A DNA stretch of 64,000 bases. Source: Diaporthe sp. PMI_573. Lineage: Eukaryota > Ascomycota > Sordariomycetes > Diaporthales > Diaporthaceae. The DNA is taken from contig JAJTUP010000137.1 of assembly GCA_021399435.1 (NCBI GenBank), positions 1-64,000 of the forward strand, in the 5' to 3' direction. The translations under genes were made by a program, and so were the position numbers. This document shows positions 20,207 to 30,909 of this stretch, one piece after another (position 1 is the first letter of the stretch; each line of letters begins with the position of its first letter). The notes below the pieces were generated by a model. That model did no database searches, was not told where the DNA came from, and was given only the letters and a program-made list of their open reading frames with translations.

Positions 20207-23200
20207 ATGGATACCCCTACTGATCTAGATCGCCCGCCCAGGATCCTCTCGCTTGGTAGTTGTCCCTGACCCACTGTACCCAGCAGCAACTGACCATTTA
20301 CAGATGGCGGGGGTATCCGTGGCAAGTCCAGCCTCCTTATCCTGGAGAAGATCATGGAGCACATCGGCAAGTCCAAGGGGCTGAACCAAGTGCCTCAACC
20401 ATGCGAACACTTCGACCTGATCGGCGGCACTAGCACTGGGGGGTATAAACTGTTGCTATCGTTATTCTATTTGTTTTATAGCTAATGAACCTCATAGAAT
20501 CATTGCGATTATGCTTGGGCGATTGCGAATGACAGTGGGCGAGTGTATACAGGCATACGATAAAGTCGGTCAGGCCGCCTTTACGCCGAAACGGCGCGTC
20601 TTTCCACTACCTGCGGAACCAAAAGGCGCCTTCTCAGCCACAGCCCTCGAGAAGGCGATCAAGCAAGTCGTGCGGGAAAATTGTACCAAACCAGAGTGCA
20701 CTACAAAGCGAAGCAAAGATCCACAGAGCGAGACAGGTTGTACACATAACGATTTGCTATTTCGTGACGGGACTTGCACCAAAACGTAAGTCTTAAGTGG
20801 GGGATACAGTAGTACAGTAGGGGAGACTAATTGCTAATGTGTTATAGTGTCGTCCTAGCTATTACAAAGGCCAATATAGACGCTCGTCCTATGCTCTTCA
20901 AGACATACGATACAGATGTTGCCTTTCAAGACTGCACCATCTGGCAGGTGGCCCGCGCAACCTCAGCTGCAACGACCTTCTTCAAGTCTATCCAACTCGG
21001 CCGCGACAAAATCGAGTTTATCGATGCAGGATTTGGGTATAATAACCCGGCAGAGATCCTGATTGAAGAAGCAGAGAAGCTATTCCCTCGACATAACCAA
21101 CTTCATATCCTCAGCATTGGCACAGGGCTAGGAGGAGTTGTTACAATTCAGGACTCAAGACGTTCTATCTTGAGTGCATTGAAAACCATGGCCTCAGAGT
21201 CAACAAAAGTTGCAACAAGACTTGATGGGAAATACGAAGATGGAGGCCAGTACCACAGATTCAACGTGGACCGTGGTCTAGACGATGTTACATTGTCGGA
21301 CTACCAGAAGGCGAGCACGATAGCCGCTCACACGAGGAACTACTTGGCTAGCAACCAGAGGGAAATCCAGAAGTTCCTCAATGACTTCTTCAACCCTCGC
21401 AGCGTGTCTCAAAGTTAGTAATCTAGAGTTTGCTTTCAATGAAACAATCAGGTAACATGATTATAGGGCCCACCCGCTACTCTATACCTTTCCCTCGTAA
21501 CCAGTACTTTGTCGGCCGGGACACTGTTCTACAAGATCTGAAGCAAAGGCTCTTTATCCAGAAGTGCCAAAAGCTCGCCCTTGTTGGACTCGGCGGTGTC
21601 GGCAAGACTCAGGTAGCCCTCCAGTTCGCCTTCTGGGTCCAGAACAACCATCCAGAATACTCAATCTTCTGGTTATCAGCACTTAGTGACACTACCTTTA
21701 ACTACGACTACCTAGAGATAGGTAGGAAGGCAGAACTTCCAATGGACAACAAAAATGAAGAGGCTAAGATGTTGGTAAAACAATATCTTGAATCGAGTAG
21801 GGCAGGAAAGTGGTTGGTTATCATCGATAATATTGACGAGAAGACCCAATTAGCCACAGTCAAGAACTACCTACCGATTCACGACGATGGCCTTGTTCTT
21901 TTTACAACACGTTCAGCGGAAATCGCCACATCTGCAGCGCGTGCCGATAGGATCGAGCTGTACCAGATGACTCCTAAAGAGGCAATCGACTTTCTCAGGA
22001 GGTCCCTGGCCCACAAAGAGTTGATCAAGGACGAAATTGCAGCAGCAAAACTCCTCGAGGAACTTACTTACCTACCCTTAGCTATCGTGCAAGCTGCTGC
22101 CTACCTCAACTGCAACCCGCATTTGACTATTCAACGGTACATCGACCTATTACATGGCACTGACAAGGAGATTATAAGCTTGATGGCTCAAGAGTTCCCG
22201 GACGATACACGGTACCCAGACGTGGGCAATGCCGTGGCGACTACGTGGATTATATCCTTTACTCAGATTTGGCAGGCTGATCTTGCCGCATATAAACTGC
22301 TCTTATTTCTGTCCTGCGTTGAGCCAAAGGCTATACTACAGTCGCTGCTCCCTCAAATGGAGTCTCAGCAAGACCAAGAGTCTGCAATCGGCACGCTGGT
22401 TGGATTTGCCTTCTTAGCTAGACGTGGCAACGACGATGTATACGATATGCACAGTCTTGTGCACCTAGCGACCAGAATATGGATTGGGAACAAGGGGCAA
22501 ATGAAAGAGGCTATACTCGGTGCTTTAGAGCACATGGAGGCTGTCTTTACCAATAAGGACCATACAAACCAACAAGTATGGCGGAGCTACTTTCCACACT
22601 CTATTCGGCTATTGCAACAGAGTAAAGATCGCTGTATCGATAAACGATTTTCACTCTCAACCCATGTCGGAATGCGCTTGTCTGAAGATCGACAGTTTAA
22701 AGAGGCTATTAAATGCCTTGAAGACGTCTGGGAATGGAAACAGAAGACGCTCCGAGAGGAGGATCAATCCCGACTCACCTCAGAACACGACCTTGGAAGC
22801 GCCTACCTTAACGACCGGCGGATCAAGGAGGCGGTTGAGATGTTTGAGCATGTAGTCGAGGTCCAAAAGAAGACGCTCCGGGAGGAGGATCATTCCCGAC
22901 TCACCTCAGAACACGACCTTGGAAGCGCCTACCTTAACGACCGGCGGATCAAGGAGGTAATTGAGATCTTTGAGCATGTAGTCGAGGTCAAAAAGAAGAT
23001 ACTCCGGGAGGAGGATCATTCCCGACTCGACTCAGAGCACATGCTCGGAAGCGCCTACCTTGACGACCGGCGGATCAAGGAGGCAATTGAGATCATTGAG
23101 CATATAGTCGAGGTCCAAAAGAAGACGCTCCGGGAGGAGGATCATTCCCGACTCAACTCAGAGCACATGCTCGGAAGCGCCTACCTTAACGACCGGCGGA

Positions 23201-23454
23201 TCAAGGAGGCAATTGAGATCTTTGAGCATGTAGTCGAGGTCCGAAAGAAGGTACTCCGGGAGGAGGATCATTCCCGACTCACCTCAGAGCACGAGCTTGC
23301 AAGGGCCTACCTGAATGACCGGCGGATCAAGGAGGCGATAGAGATTCTCGAGCATGTGGTCGAACTTGAAAAGGGCCTATTAGCAGAAGATGACCCAGAT
23401 CATTTAATCTCACTAGATTTGCTGGAGGGGGCATATGGGAAATTGCAGAAATAA
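20207..23454 (+). CDS. Patatin - NB-ARC - TPR receptor (fungal NLR)
   Basis: Five exons: 20207-20255, 20304-20442, 20498-20785, 20848-21413, 21467-23454. All four introns (48-62 nt) have GT..AG ends and keep frame, giving about 1,009 residues. The N-terminal patatin-like phospholipase has the oxyanion loop DGGGIRG (residue 17 on), nucleophile box GTSTGG and the Asp region DAGFGYNNP. The NB-ARC domain begins at FVGRD, with P-loop GLGGVGKTQ, Walker B KWLVIIDNID, LFTTRS, LPLAIVQ and an MHD-type YDMHSLVHLA. The tail is TPR. Patatin-NB-ARC-TPR proteins are a known class of fungal NLR linked to self/non-self recognition and cell death (family knowledge). The gene has no stops and all key motifs, so it is probably functional. 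It sits between the arms of a long inverted repeat. Confidence 0.93.
22732..23361 (+). repeat. Five 126-bp coding repeats (42-residue TPR units)
   Basis: Five consecutive 42-residue units share LREEDHSRL.SEH.LGSAYLNDRRIKEAIEI.EHVVEV. Nucleotide identity between units is very high. A degenerate unit precedes and another follows. Near-identical repeats of this kind in fungal NLRs are prone to copy-number change by recombination and are thought to change recognition specificity (family knowledge). Confidence 0.95.
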
Positions 23455-24453
23455 CTATAATTTAGATAGCATCATTGTTATACTGTAACTGGAAGCTCTG
23501 CTTTGAAAGTCTGGTTCCCGTCTGTGGTTGCTGCCTCAGGCAGTAAGTGTTTTGTTTATTGACACTTATCAAAGAGTACTTTGTTTGACGCTTGGCACTG
23601 TGTAAGCCCCTAGGCCCCACATTTACCCGCTTTTCAGAAAGATTCAACAGACGGGACGCTGGACACTGATTTCGGTTCCCACTGTATATGATTTTAAAGT
23701 CAAGAAACAGAAATACTAGTTGTTGGAAGGCAGCACTTCGGGCCCGTCGGAGGCCCGGTGGAGGGCGCCGTAGCTGTCACGCCAAATCTGGGACCTTACG
23801 GTACGTACCCAGATTTACACGTGATCACGCTCCGTCTACTTAAGACGAGCATCCATCGCATCTATAGCTTAGAGAGACTCAATCTCATCCATATCTACAA
23901 TACTCACACCAAAGGCCATATCAAACATGTGACCAGTGAGCCGTGGTGATTCCGTGGAGCTCCCTCTACATCAGTCTCCTGTAGAGCACGACAGTAGCAT
24001 CGGCGAAAGGCACCGCAGCACAGCTCAGGCCCATACGGCGCCCAGGTCAGGGCTGAGCCTCGCTCAGGCCAGCGTGCATCGGGGAAGTTGTGGGCTTTAT
24101 GTATTATATATTCGGCATTGTACTAAGTTCCTAAACCGTCTGTATAAAAGTCGTTGGGCGTACTTTCTTATACTTATTTGCGTACTTTATTTTAACTTCC
24201 TTCTAGAACTAAGTTAGGGGTTATGCATTTATATGTACATATGGAATTAAATGCCTAAGTTGCTTTCCTTCGCCGATTGTGCCTATTTCAAAAGGTCGTT
24301 CTACTGCATAGTAAAGTACAATGCACCAGCTCTCACCAAGGATTTATATATCCTGTTCAATTTCTACTCTGCAATTTTGGCTCGAGAACAGAGTCAGTGA
24401 CCCAAAAAGTAAGCAGATCTACTTCCAAATTTTGCCAACGGTGAACTATCAAG
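23455..24453. other. Intergenic, no gene recognised
   Basis: Lies between the NLR stop and the SKP1-like copy. The ORFs are short and featureless. GTGGACTGATTTCGGTTCCCACTG-type sequence near 23660 resembles the inverse of GGGGACCGAAATCAGTGTCC near 18057, so the two may be the ends of an interspersed repeat. Confidence 0.35.
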
Positions 24454-24909
24454 ATGCTTCAACACCAAGATGCCGCGCGCAAGAAGAGTCAGCTTGAGCT
24501 CAAATGCAACGACGGCGGCATCGTGCTTGTTGACCTGCCAGTTGCTAAGCGCTCCATCCTTCTAAAGAATCTAATTGACGATTTGGGTCTCGAAGCGGCC
24601 ACCGCCCAGCCTGTGCCCCTCCCAAACGTAACTCAGCCCGTTCTCGAGAAGATTGTCATGTGGTGCGAACATCACCGTGACGATCCTCTCCCCACCCAAG
24701 ATCTCAAAAGCGAGTCCTGTGTTGAGAATGCTGCAATCGACGAGTGGGATCAGAAGTATATGGAGGTAGACCAGGAGATGCTCTTTGAGATTCTTCTCGC
24801 TGCCAATTATTTGGACATCAAGGCACTCCTCGACCTTGGGTGCAAGACGTTTAGCGGTGACAACCGTTACAGCTGCGTCATCACCAGCGGGCGCAACATT
24901 TCGAAATAA
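24454..24909 (+). pseudogene. SKP1-like protein, C terminus replaced (right-arm copy)
   Basis: ORF of 151 codons starting MLQHQDAARK. Residues about 25-130 match SKP1, the adaptor of SCF ubiquitin ligases: VAKRSILLKNLIDDLG, PIP-like PVPLPNVTQPVLEKIVMWCEHHRDDPLPT, IDEWDQKYMEVDQEMLFEILLAANYLDIKALLDLGCKT. In SKP1 this is followed by about 40 residues (NMIKGKSPEEIR.., WAEDR) that complete the F-box binding surface. Here they are replaced by 18 residues derived from a patatin-family gene and a stop. The CUL1-facing BTB fold could still form, but F-box binding should be lost. A dominant interfering role is imaginable but unsupported. A decayed or rearranged copy is the simpler reading. Confidence 0.8.
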
Positions 24910-25329
24910 TATATGCTCGTTATCCACGTGTCCCTGATCAGCCCTGGAATCAATCCCAGTTGAACCCACTCCGCCCTTGTGTGTAGTGGATATGGAAGCC
25001 CCACCCAAATCCCTCAGTGTAGTGGGTTTCAAGTGGGTGGCCCAAGATCACTCGGAAATCCCGCATCGCCATATCATGAGATTGCCTTGTCACGGAAGCT
25101 ACCCCAAACAGCGACCCAGGATGAACTTGCTTATTTCTGCTTTGAGCTTTACTGGGACGTCCTTGCTCCGTTCAGCGATGTGATTGTTATCTTTGTTGCA
25201 GCGGTTGGTCCCTCGAGAACAGCAGATATACTACAGGGCTGGGCACGGTCACCGCTTACAGTCTCTCGTTTTAGCCCTCACATCCTCATCGTCACAGGAG
25301 AGAACGAGGACCCGTACCTTGAAAAAGTT
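24466..25329 (+). repeat. Right arm of the 864-bp perfect inverted repeat
   Basis: Inverse of 13732-14595. On this side the patatin-family reading frame continues past the arm end at 25329 (LRMFIGDPK..), whereas on the left it stops in the piggyBac remnant. The right copy is therefore the source and the left a truncated derivative. Confidence 0.9.
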
Positions 25330-26042
25330 TTACGCATGTTCATAGGAGACCCGAAAAGTAAATTGAGAGCCTCAAAACTGATACGCCAATCGGAACTATC
25401 ATCAGCTATCTCAAGCTTAGCAGAACAATCAAATGGAATCCGCACGAGGCTTGGATTGAATTTCGCCCAACAGCACAGGTCTTTCCTTGTTCAAACATCA
25501 CTTGAACACTTCTGCGACAATCTAGTCCTTCCGGATTTCGTGACAGCATCACGTTTTACCAATCCTGTCCCACGGTCCACTGAGCTCCACCTGCAACGAC
25601 TTGTCAAGGCATTCGATTCTCGCATATCTGAGCTTACTCGGCTCGTCGCATCGGCACTAGTGCTGGATGCATTTCCCCCTGGGATGCATCGTAAGTCAGG
25701 CCCTATTCGTTGCGTTTCATTTCACCCTTTTTAACCTCCTCTGCAGATTTTCGCCCGAAAGACATGTTCCGGGCTGTTTACAAGCACATCATCGGACAAC
25801 TGCGTCCTGCGGTGGCTGCGCAAGCCTTCTTATCCCAAATAGAGAGGGCCTTTACCACTGTTGTCCTCAAGAATCGAGAAAATAAGCTAAAGGCGGCCAC
25901 CTCACATGCCCATTGTCTGAGATTAATCGGTTCGGCAGCTACGGCCATTGACCTGACCGGGACATGCGTTTTTTGCCTTTTCAGGCAACCGACTTTTACT
26001 CTCGACTGCCAACACCAGCTCTGCTCCTGGAATGACTTGTAG
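24979..26042 (+). pseudogene. Fungal patatin-RING family protein, N-terminal part only
   Basis: Exon 24979-25690, intron 25691-25746 (GTAAGT..CTGCAG, in frame), exon from 25747. The encoded order SDVIVIFVAAVGPS, NPVPRSTELHLQRLVKAFDSRI, LDAFPPGMHHFRPKDMFRAVYKHIIGQL, and GTCVFCLFRQPTFTLDCQHQLC matches the N-terminal and half-RING region that precedes the patatin domain in a fungal family; a paralogue is at 37003-38202. The frame ends at 26042 just inside the RING, so the phospholipase domain is absent. The piece that should follow (the second half of the RING) is found instead upstream at about 24860-24935, behind SKP1. The gene has been broken and reshuffled. Confidence 0.7.
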
Positions 26043-26204
26043 AGGGGAATCGAGTGAGTGGGGAGGATCAGATGAGATAGTTATAGAGGATATAAGGTAA
26101 ATCAGGCTCCTCCTCAAATTGGCATCAGGTCTGCTGGATGCACCGATACACCCTCAAATGGTTGGCCATCACGCGATCATGCATTGCCCATCCAGGAAGT
26201 ACAT

Positions 26205-27125
26205 ATGCTAGACTTTGTAATAAAATTCCGGCTTGCACACGTCCTACTTGAGGGATGGGACCAACAGGAAGAATCCCCTCTTCTGCAGGCTTGCCTGGAT
26301 GGACTGTCCCATGCACTTCAGGCGACAAGCCCGGATAACGCGGGCGCTATCACATGTCTCATCTACATAATTCTGACTGCACTTGAGACCGCAAGAAGCT
26401 TTGATTCTTCGAGCATCCTCTTTTGGCTCTTTGATCAGCTCGCGGTTATTTGGGCGCAACACTACCCCCTTACCGCGAACGTTGCTATCCAAATATCTCA
26501 CTACGACAGCCATGAAAGCCTCCTGGATCTGCTGAAAAAGGCAAGGCAGGTTATCCCCACAGATCCTGGGAGCAGTGTCGCTACAAGTATAGGATTACAG
26601 GTATATCTCGAAACAGTAGACGTTGCTGTCAATACAGGTTTGCCTACAGAGGTGTACAGCACATTGCAGGCAACGACGACTAGGCTGCTAGCAGGTACAT
26701 TACCGTTGGCATCAGAAGCTTTAATCGTCTGGGTCGAGTTGCGAAGTGCCCTTGCTCTGTACGAGGCAAATGCATCGTCGGGACACCAAACATCTTCACC
26801 ACTAAGCGACCCAATTGAGCTCCGACCGAAGGCGATCAGTTGTATTTTAGACAACGTCCGGGTGCAGAGGGATTTCTATGAGAGCAACGGCGGATGGGCG
26901 ATTGCGGGAAGACTAGACAGGGAGATGCGTGAAATTTCGAGGCTTGTTGAAGGTGGTAGTTTTAGCGAAGCCGCAGCAAGAGTGCCTGGTTCAGAGGGGC
27001 CGAGACAGAGTCTTGGCCGTATGGCCGGCGCGCCTCGACGATCATGTAGAGGATGTGGGAAGAGCGGACATTACATTCAAACATGTACCGAGATCGCGGA
27101 TCCTTCACAGTCAACGTCCGGGTAG
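26205..27125 (+). CDS. Hypothetical protein with C-terminal CCHC zinc knuckle
   Basis: The ORF is open from at least 26184; the first ATG is at 26205 (MLDFVIKFRLAHVLLEGW). It gives about 306 residues with no stops. Most of the protein is helical, with no recognised domain. Residues near the end, CRGCGKSGHYIQTC, form a CCHC zinc knuckle (Cx2Cx4Hx4C), usual in nucleic-acid binding and in proteins derived from transposon Gag or MULE sequences. Upstream sequence back to 26100 stays open in this frame, so the start may lie in a missing exon. It follows the broken patatin fragment by 140 bp. A domesticated or decaying transposon protein is possible. Confidence 0.45.
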   Translation: MLDFVIKFRLAHVLLEGWDQQEESPLLQACLDGLSHALQATSPDNAGAITCLIYIILTALETARSFDSSSILFWLFDQLAVIWAQHYPLTANVAIQISHYDSHESLLDLLKKARQVIPTDPGSSVATSIGLQVYLETVDVAVNTGLPTEVYSTLQATTTRLLAGTLPLASEALIVWVELRSALALYEANASSGHQTSSPLSDPIELRPKAISCILDNVRVQRDFYESNGGWAIAGRLDREMREISRLVEGGSFSEAAARVPGSEGPRQSLGRMAGAPRRSCRGCGKSGHYIQTCTEIADPSQSTSG

Positions 27126-27172
27126 TAATATATGAAACCTACCCAACTACCTAGACGCCACAGATAATGATG

Positions 27173-27517
27173 CTATTTTACTTCGGCGTTGCTTCCGGGT
27201 GTGTCATCTTCGCTTCCTCTTGTCCCGCTCCGCTTTAACTGACGCCTAGGCGCACCGGCTGCTTCAGCTTGACCCTGCAATGAATACGTTTTGCGATCTG
27301 GCCCGCCGTGCTTAACCTTTGGTTTCTTTGCTTTGTGTCCTCTTTCTTCTCTGGCTACGTTCCCTACGATTTCCTGTGTTGCCTTTCTTTTCAAATGTTG
27401 GTTTCGTGGGTCGGATGGCTCCGTTTTTTTGTGTTTCACCTGTTCTTCGACTGCACGTGCCATTTGTGGTGTGGATCGCGCAGCGCTCCTAATAGTCCAA
27501 ATAGTCCGTCCGGACAC
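27173..27517 (-). pseudogene. 3' end of a Lys/Arg-rich hypothetical gene, interrupted near a hAT end
   Basis: A 114-codon basic ORF (HKKTEPSDPRNQHLKRKATQEIVG, GHKAKKPKVKHGG) ends TRGSEDDTPGSNAEVK. Its upstream part runs into the repeat-rich end of the hAT at about 27487. No family is recognised. The basic, disordered composition is typical of a nuclear protein tail. Confidence 0.3.
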
Positions 27518-27722
27518 CTCAGACTGCCCCTTTAGTCCGTCTGACTTGGCCAGACTAAACTAGCAGTCGTCCGACTTTGGTCAGACTGCACTGGCAGTCT
27601 GACTGAGATTGTGCAGACCGGACTGGCAGTCTGATTGAGACGTGCAGACTGGACTATCCGTCCGTCCGTCACCATCAGACTAGACTACAGTGCAAACTGT
27701 GGTCTACACTATTAGTCCAAAC
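27487..27722. repeat. Subterminal repeats, probable left end of the 27.9-30.3 kb hAT
   Basis: About ten copies of CAGACTG/CAGTCTG and TAGTCC/GGACTA crowd this stretch in both orientations, downstream of the transposase stop. A similar cluster (CAGACTATTAGTCAGACTG..) is at 32493-32527, so the other end may be there. I could not find matching 8-bp duplications. Confidence 0.55.
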
Positions 27723-27860
27723 ATAACACATGACTCGTGGCCTTGCGCCGTACCTGCCTCCAAGCTTCCCAAAGCCATCGTCGAATTGTGTTGGAAGAAC
27801 TTCCCCCCCAACTTCAGGGTCAAGATCAATATTAAAGTTTCAAGTCCTAGACGGGATCAC

Positions 27861-30260
27861 TTAAAGATATAAAGCCCCAAAGGACCTCTCATTGCGATCA
27901 TAATAACTGACCCAAAGAATAATTACAGTCAATAACAAGAACAGCCTTTTTTTATTTTTATGAAGTGCATTCAGCATCCCTACACGATCCAACAACAGAA
28001 TCCAACAACAAAACGTCTCCGCGGCCGCCTTCCTTATCACCCTCAGAATCCTGAGCATCGGAGATTGTACCCGATGCTGCCGGGTCAATATAGCAACACT
28101 AGAGTCGATAATTAGACAATCGAACACCTCCCGAAGCGGAATGCTTACTTCTGAAGGGATTATTAGAGCGCTCCTGTCCCAGGATCGCAGACATTCCAAG
28201 AGATTCAAAGTTTCAATATTCATAGATCCTCGCTGGTCAGTTACCGTAAGTTTGGCTTTGGAGAAGAGTCGCTCTGTCTCAGTAGACATAGGCGCAATCG
28301 ACAGAATGTCGATGGCCATCAAGGATAAGTTAGGGAATCGCCTTCGCTGGGCCGATTCTAGCCACCATTTCAACGGATCCAGTACCATCAGCACAGGCTC
28401 GCGGCAGTACACTTCGTATTCGTCATCATCCATGTTGAAAATCGTAGCCTTCTGCTCTTTCATCCACATTTTGTACCCATTTGGTCGTCCTGTAGGTGGC
28501 CCTTGTGCCGAGCTTGGTCGAAAAACAGCGCAGAAGGAGGTGGTTGACTTGTACGTTTCCCTCCAAAGTTCCCTCACGCGAGCTTTAGCTTTCTCAATCC
28601 ATTCATTCCTGTCCTCCCACGTCTTTTCCATGTAAACCCACTTGAGAGAAGGATGTAATACTGTTGCTGCTGAATAGACCGGTGAATCTTCCGTCAGTTC
28701 ATAGTAGTCGGCCAGTTTGGCCCAGGCCGCCTCCATCATTGTAGCCAAGTAGGGTTGGGTGGTCGCCTCCTTGGAGGCCTCGATGTGATGCAGGAGATAA
28801 TCCATGGTAGGCAGAACGTCAGATATGGAGTCTCCCATGCCTTCGTTGGCCATTGTAGCATCGTGAAATGGCTCAAGAAATTTGTGTGTCTCGGCCAAAG
28901 TTACCCAGTCAGAGGAAGTCAGCACATCCCCTTGCAGGGCCGGCTCTTGCGCACAAAATATGGTGATGGCTTGCCGGACTTTAGGCCTGAGTGCCCACTC
29001 AACCATTTTGTACCACGAATTCCAACGAGTGTCGTTGTCGCGCCGTAACCTCAGACCGTCGCTGAGAGCAGTAAACGTTTGAAGTCGCTGGGGGGTCCAC
29101 ATTATGTAGACCACGATATTATGAAGTTTTCCTATCGCCCCTCGCGTTCTCCATTGCTCAACCTCCTCGTCGGACGGCCCACGGTAGGAATCTATTGTGG
29201 GTGGTCGCTTTCCTATGAGGAACTCCATCACGGCCAGATTAATGATGTGGCCGAAACAACGAAGTCGGTGTGGAAGAGGGTCGTAGAAAACATCGAACTC
29301 GTGTTCCAAGTCGTCGGAGACTTTGTCGATCATGGTGTTCATGTTGGAGGCATTATCCATCATGAAGTATCCAACTTTCGATGCGATTCCATATTCTCGT
29401 ATGAACTCCATGATGGCTTCTGCCATGTTCTCGCCGCTGTGCTGTCCTTCCAGCTCCTTTATCCTCACCACGAGGGACTGCAGGCCATGATCTTCAGTAA
29501 CGAATTGAACTGTGAATCCTATTACGCCCAAACAATTTGGCGATGTCCAGTTGTCGGGAACAATGTGGATCGAGGAAAGTGCATTTTGCAGAGCTCGCTT
29601 CACAAACTCCTTTTTGTTGTCGTAGCCCCATTGTAAGTCGTTTTTAACCGTATCGCCAGACCTCGGGAGGAAGTCATCCGCAGCCGGACAAATGTACCGA
29701 ATAAAGTCGCGAAAGGCAGGCTGTTCAACATGAGCAAAGGGAAGACTGCAGGCGACGGTGTAGCGGCAGTACAGCTCGCGCAGGGTGGCTTGGTCAAGTG
29801 CATCTGCCTCTGCCGTCGCCTTGCGTTTCTTGGCGGAGTGTAGAGTTTCATTCGTTAGGAATGCAGTGATGTCTCCAAGACGGTTTTGCGTGACTTCCCG
29901 CCGGATTTCTTGTCTTCCAGAGACCAGAATCTTGTGCTCCTTGCGCAAATGATGGACGATGGTGGATGATCCACCTGAGTAGTTGTATTTCTTCTCTCTT
30001 TTCTTGTCGAAGCAGGGCTGGCAATGCCACCATTTCGTTCCGTTGGAATCTACCCAGGCTACTGGAGTGCTCTTGCCTGCTTCTATTCGGCAGTACTCCC
30101 AAACAGGAGATGTCCTTGGGCGGGACATGCTAGGAGTTGACGAAGACGATGGTGTCAGCGCACGGGTGGCCACTGTAAGTTCAGAATCGTCCAGGTGGCT
30201 GCACTGGCTGGCGCTGCCAATAGCACTGGCAGTCTCGGAGAAATCCATGATAGAAGACAT
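27861..30260 (-). CDS. hAT transposase, uninterrupted
   Basis: A single ORF of 799 codons. The N terminus has a BED finger: WHCQPCFDKKREKKY followed by IVHHLRKEH (CxxC, HxxxxxH). The RNase H-like core shows FMMDNASNMN, RCFGHIINLAVMEFLIG and GAIGKLHNIVVYI. The C-terminal dimerisation motif is LSLMAIDILSIAPMSTETERLFSKAKLTVTDQRGSMNIETLNLLECLRSW. There are no stops or frameshifts, so the protein could be active. The stop at 27861 is late compared with other copies: after LECLRSW about 100 further residues are read that look like run-on sequence, so the native stop was probably lost or lies earlier in an unspliced frame. The Met start at 30260 is followed by Ser/Thr-rich sequence, usual for the family. 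Confidence 0.9.
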   Translation of the reverse strand: MSSIMDFSETASAIGSASQCSHLDDSELTVATRALTPSSSSTPSMSRPRTSPVWEYCRIEAGKSTPVAWVDSNGTKWWHCQPCFDKKREKKYNYSGGSSTIVHHLRKEHKILVSGRQEIRREVTQNRLGDITAFLTNETLHSAKKRKATAEADALDQATLRELYCRYTVACSLPFAHVEQPAFRDFIRYICPAADDFLPRSGDTVKNDLQWGYDNKKEFVKRALQNALSSIHIVPDNWTSPNCLGVIGFTVQFVTEDHGLQSLVVRIKELEGQHSGENMAEAIMEFIREYGIASKVGYFMMDNASNMNTMIDKVSDDLEHEFDVFYDPLPHRLRCFGHIINLAVMEFLIGKRPPTIDSYRGPSDEEVEQWRTRGAIGKLHNIVVYIMWTPQRLQTFTALSDGLRLRRDNDTRWNSWYKMVEWALRPKVRQAITIFCAQEPALQGDVLTSSDWVTLAETHKFLEPFHDATMANEGMGDSISDVLPTMDYLLHHIEASKEATTQPYLATMMEAAWAKLADYYELTEDSPVYSAATVLHPSLKWVYMEKTWEDRNEWIEKAKARVRELWRETYKSTTSFCAVFRPSSAQGPPTGRPNGYKMWMKEQKATIFNMDDDEYEVYCREPVLMVLDPLKWWLESAQRRRFPNLSLMAIDILSIAPMSTETERLFSKAKLTVTDQRGSMNIETLNLLECLRSWDRSALIIPSEVSIPLREVFDCLIIDSSVAILTRQHRVQSPMLRILRVIRKAAAETFCCWILLLDRVGMLNALHKNKKRLFLLLTVIILWVSYYDRNERSFGALYL

Positions 30261-30909
30261 GATTCGGGGGATGGCAAGTAGACAGCAGGGGTGGTGATGA
30301 CAGAAGCACGGTGGGAGAGAATTGTCTGGCGACTTCGATGGTGGTGCGCACAGAGATTATGTAGCAGACGACTTTCTCTCTGACCATTCTGGACTCTTGA
30401 GAGTGGATGAGTACAAATACCCAGACATGATTTTCGGTAGTCATTCGGGCCAAGCCACAGGGTGCGCAATCAACTATCCACTTCCAATCGTTGGACGCGT
30501 TGGATCCTGCATCTGTGGCCCAACTCATCTGAGATCTCACTCCCCGTGCTCAGCAACCAACCGATTTCTCCTTCTGGGGGCCACCGTGAAACTGTCCGCC
30601 TAGCGCCCACAACTTGGGCCCACCTTCGACTTCCCAGTTGGCTCTGCTCACAGCCCGCTGACCAATGACCAGCCGCTGAGGGCCAACATCCCGTCATGCT
30701 TCACGAAAAACCTTGGATCGTCGTTGCACTATTCCACCCGTGCCGGTTTCGCGCTCTTCTCGCGACAGCTTGGTGTCTGATTAGAATTGATTCTTGAGTT
30801 CGTTATTCGGCTTGCGCACCTAAGGTTGACAGGGGCTCGGAAGTTGAGCATCCACGTGAAGGTATGCGGGGGATCTGTGAAGTCGCTGGCCCATCGGTCC
30901 AGGGGTGTA
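30261..30909. other. Upstream flank of the hAT transposase
   Basis: No independent gene is seen. It probably contains the transposase promoter and 5' UTR. No TATA or terminal repeat was securely identified. Confidence 0.3.

Noticed and set aside
28141..29636. Plus-strand ORFs of 164 and 185 codons
   Set aside because: Both are antisense to the uninterrupted hAT transposase and carry no domain.
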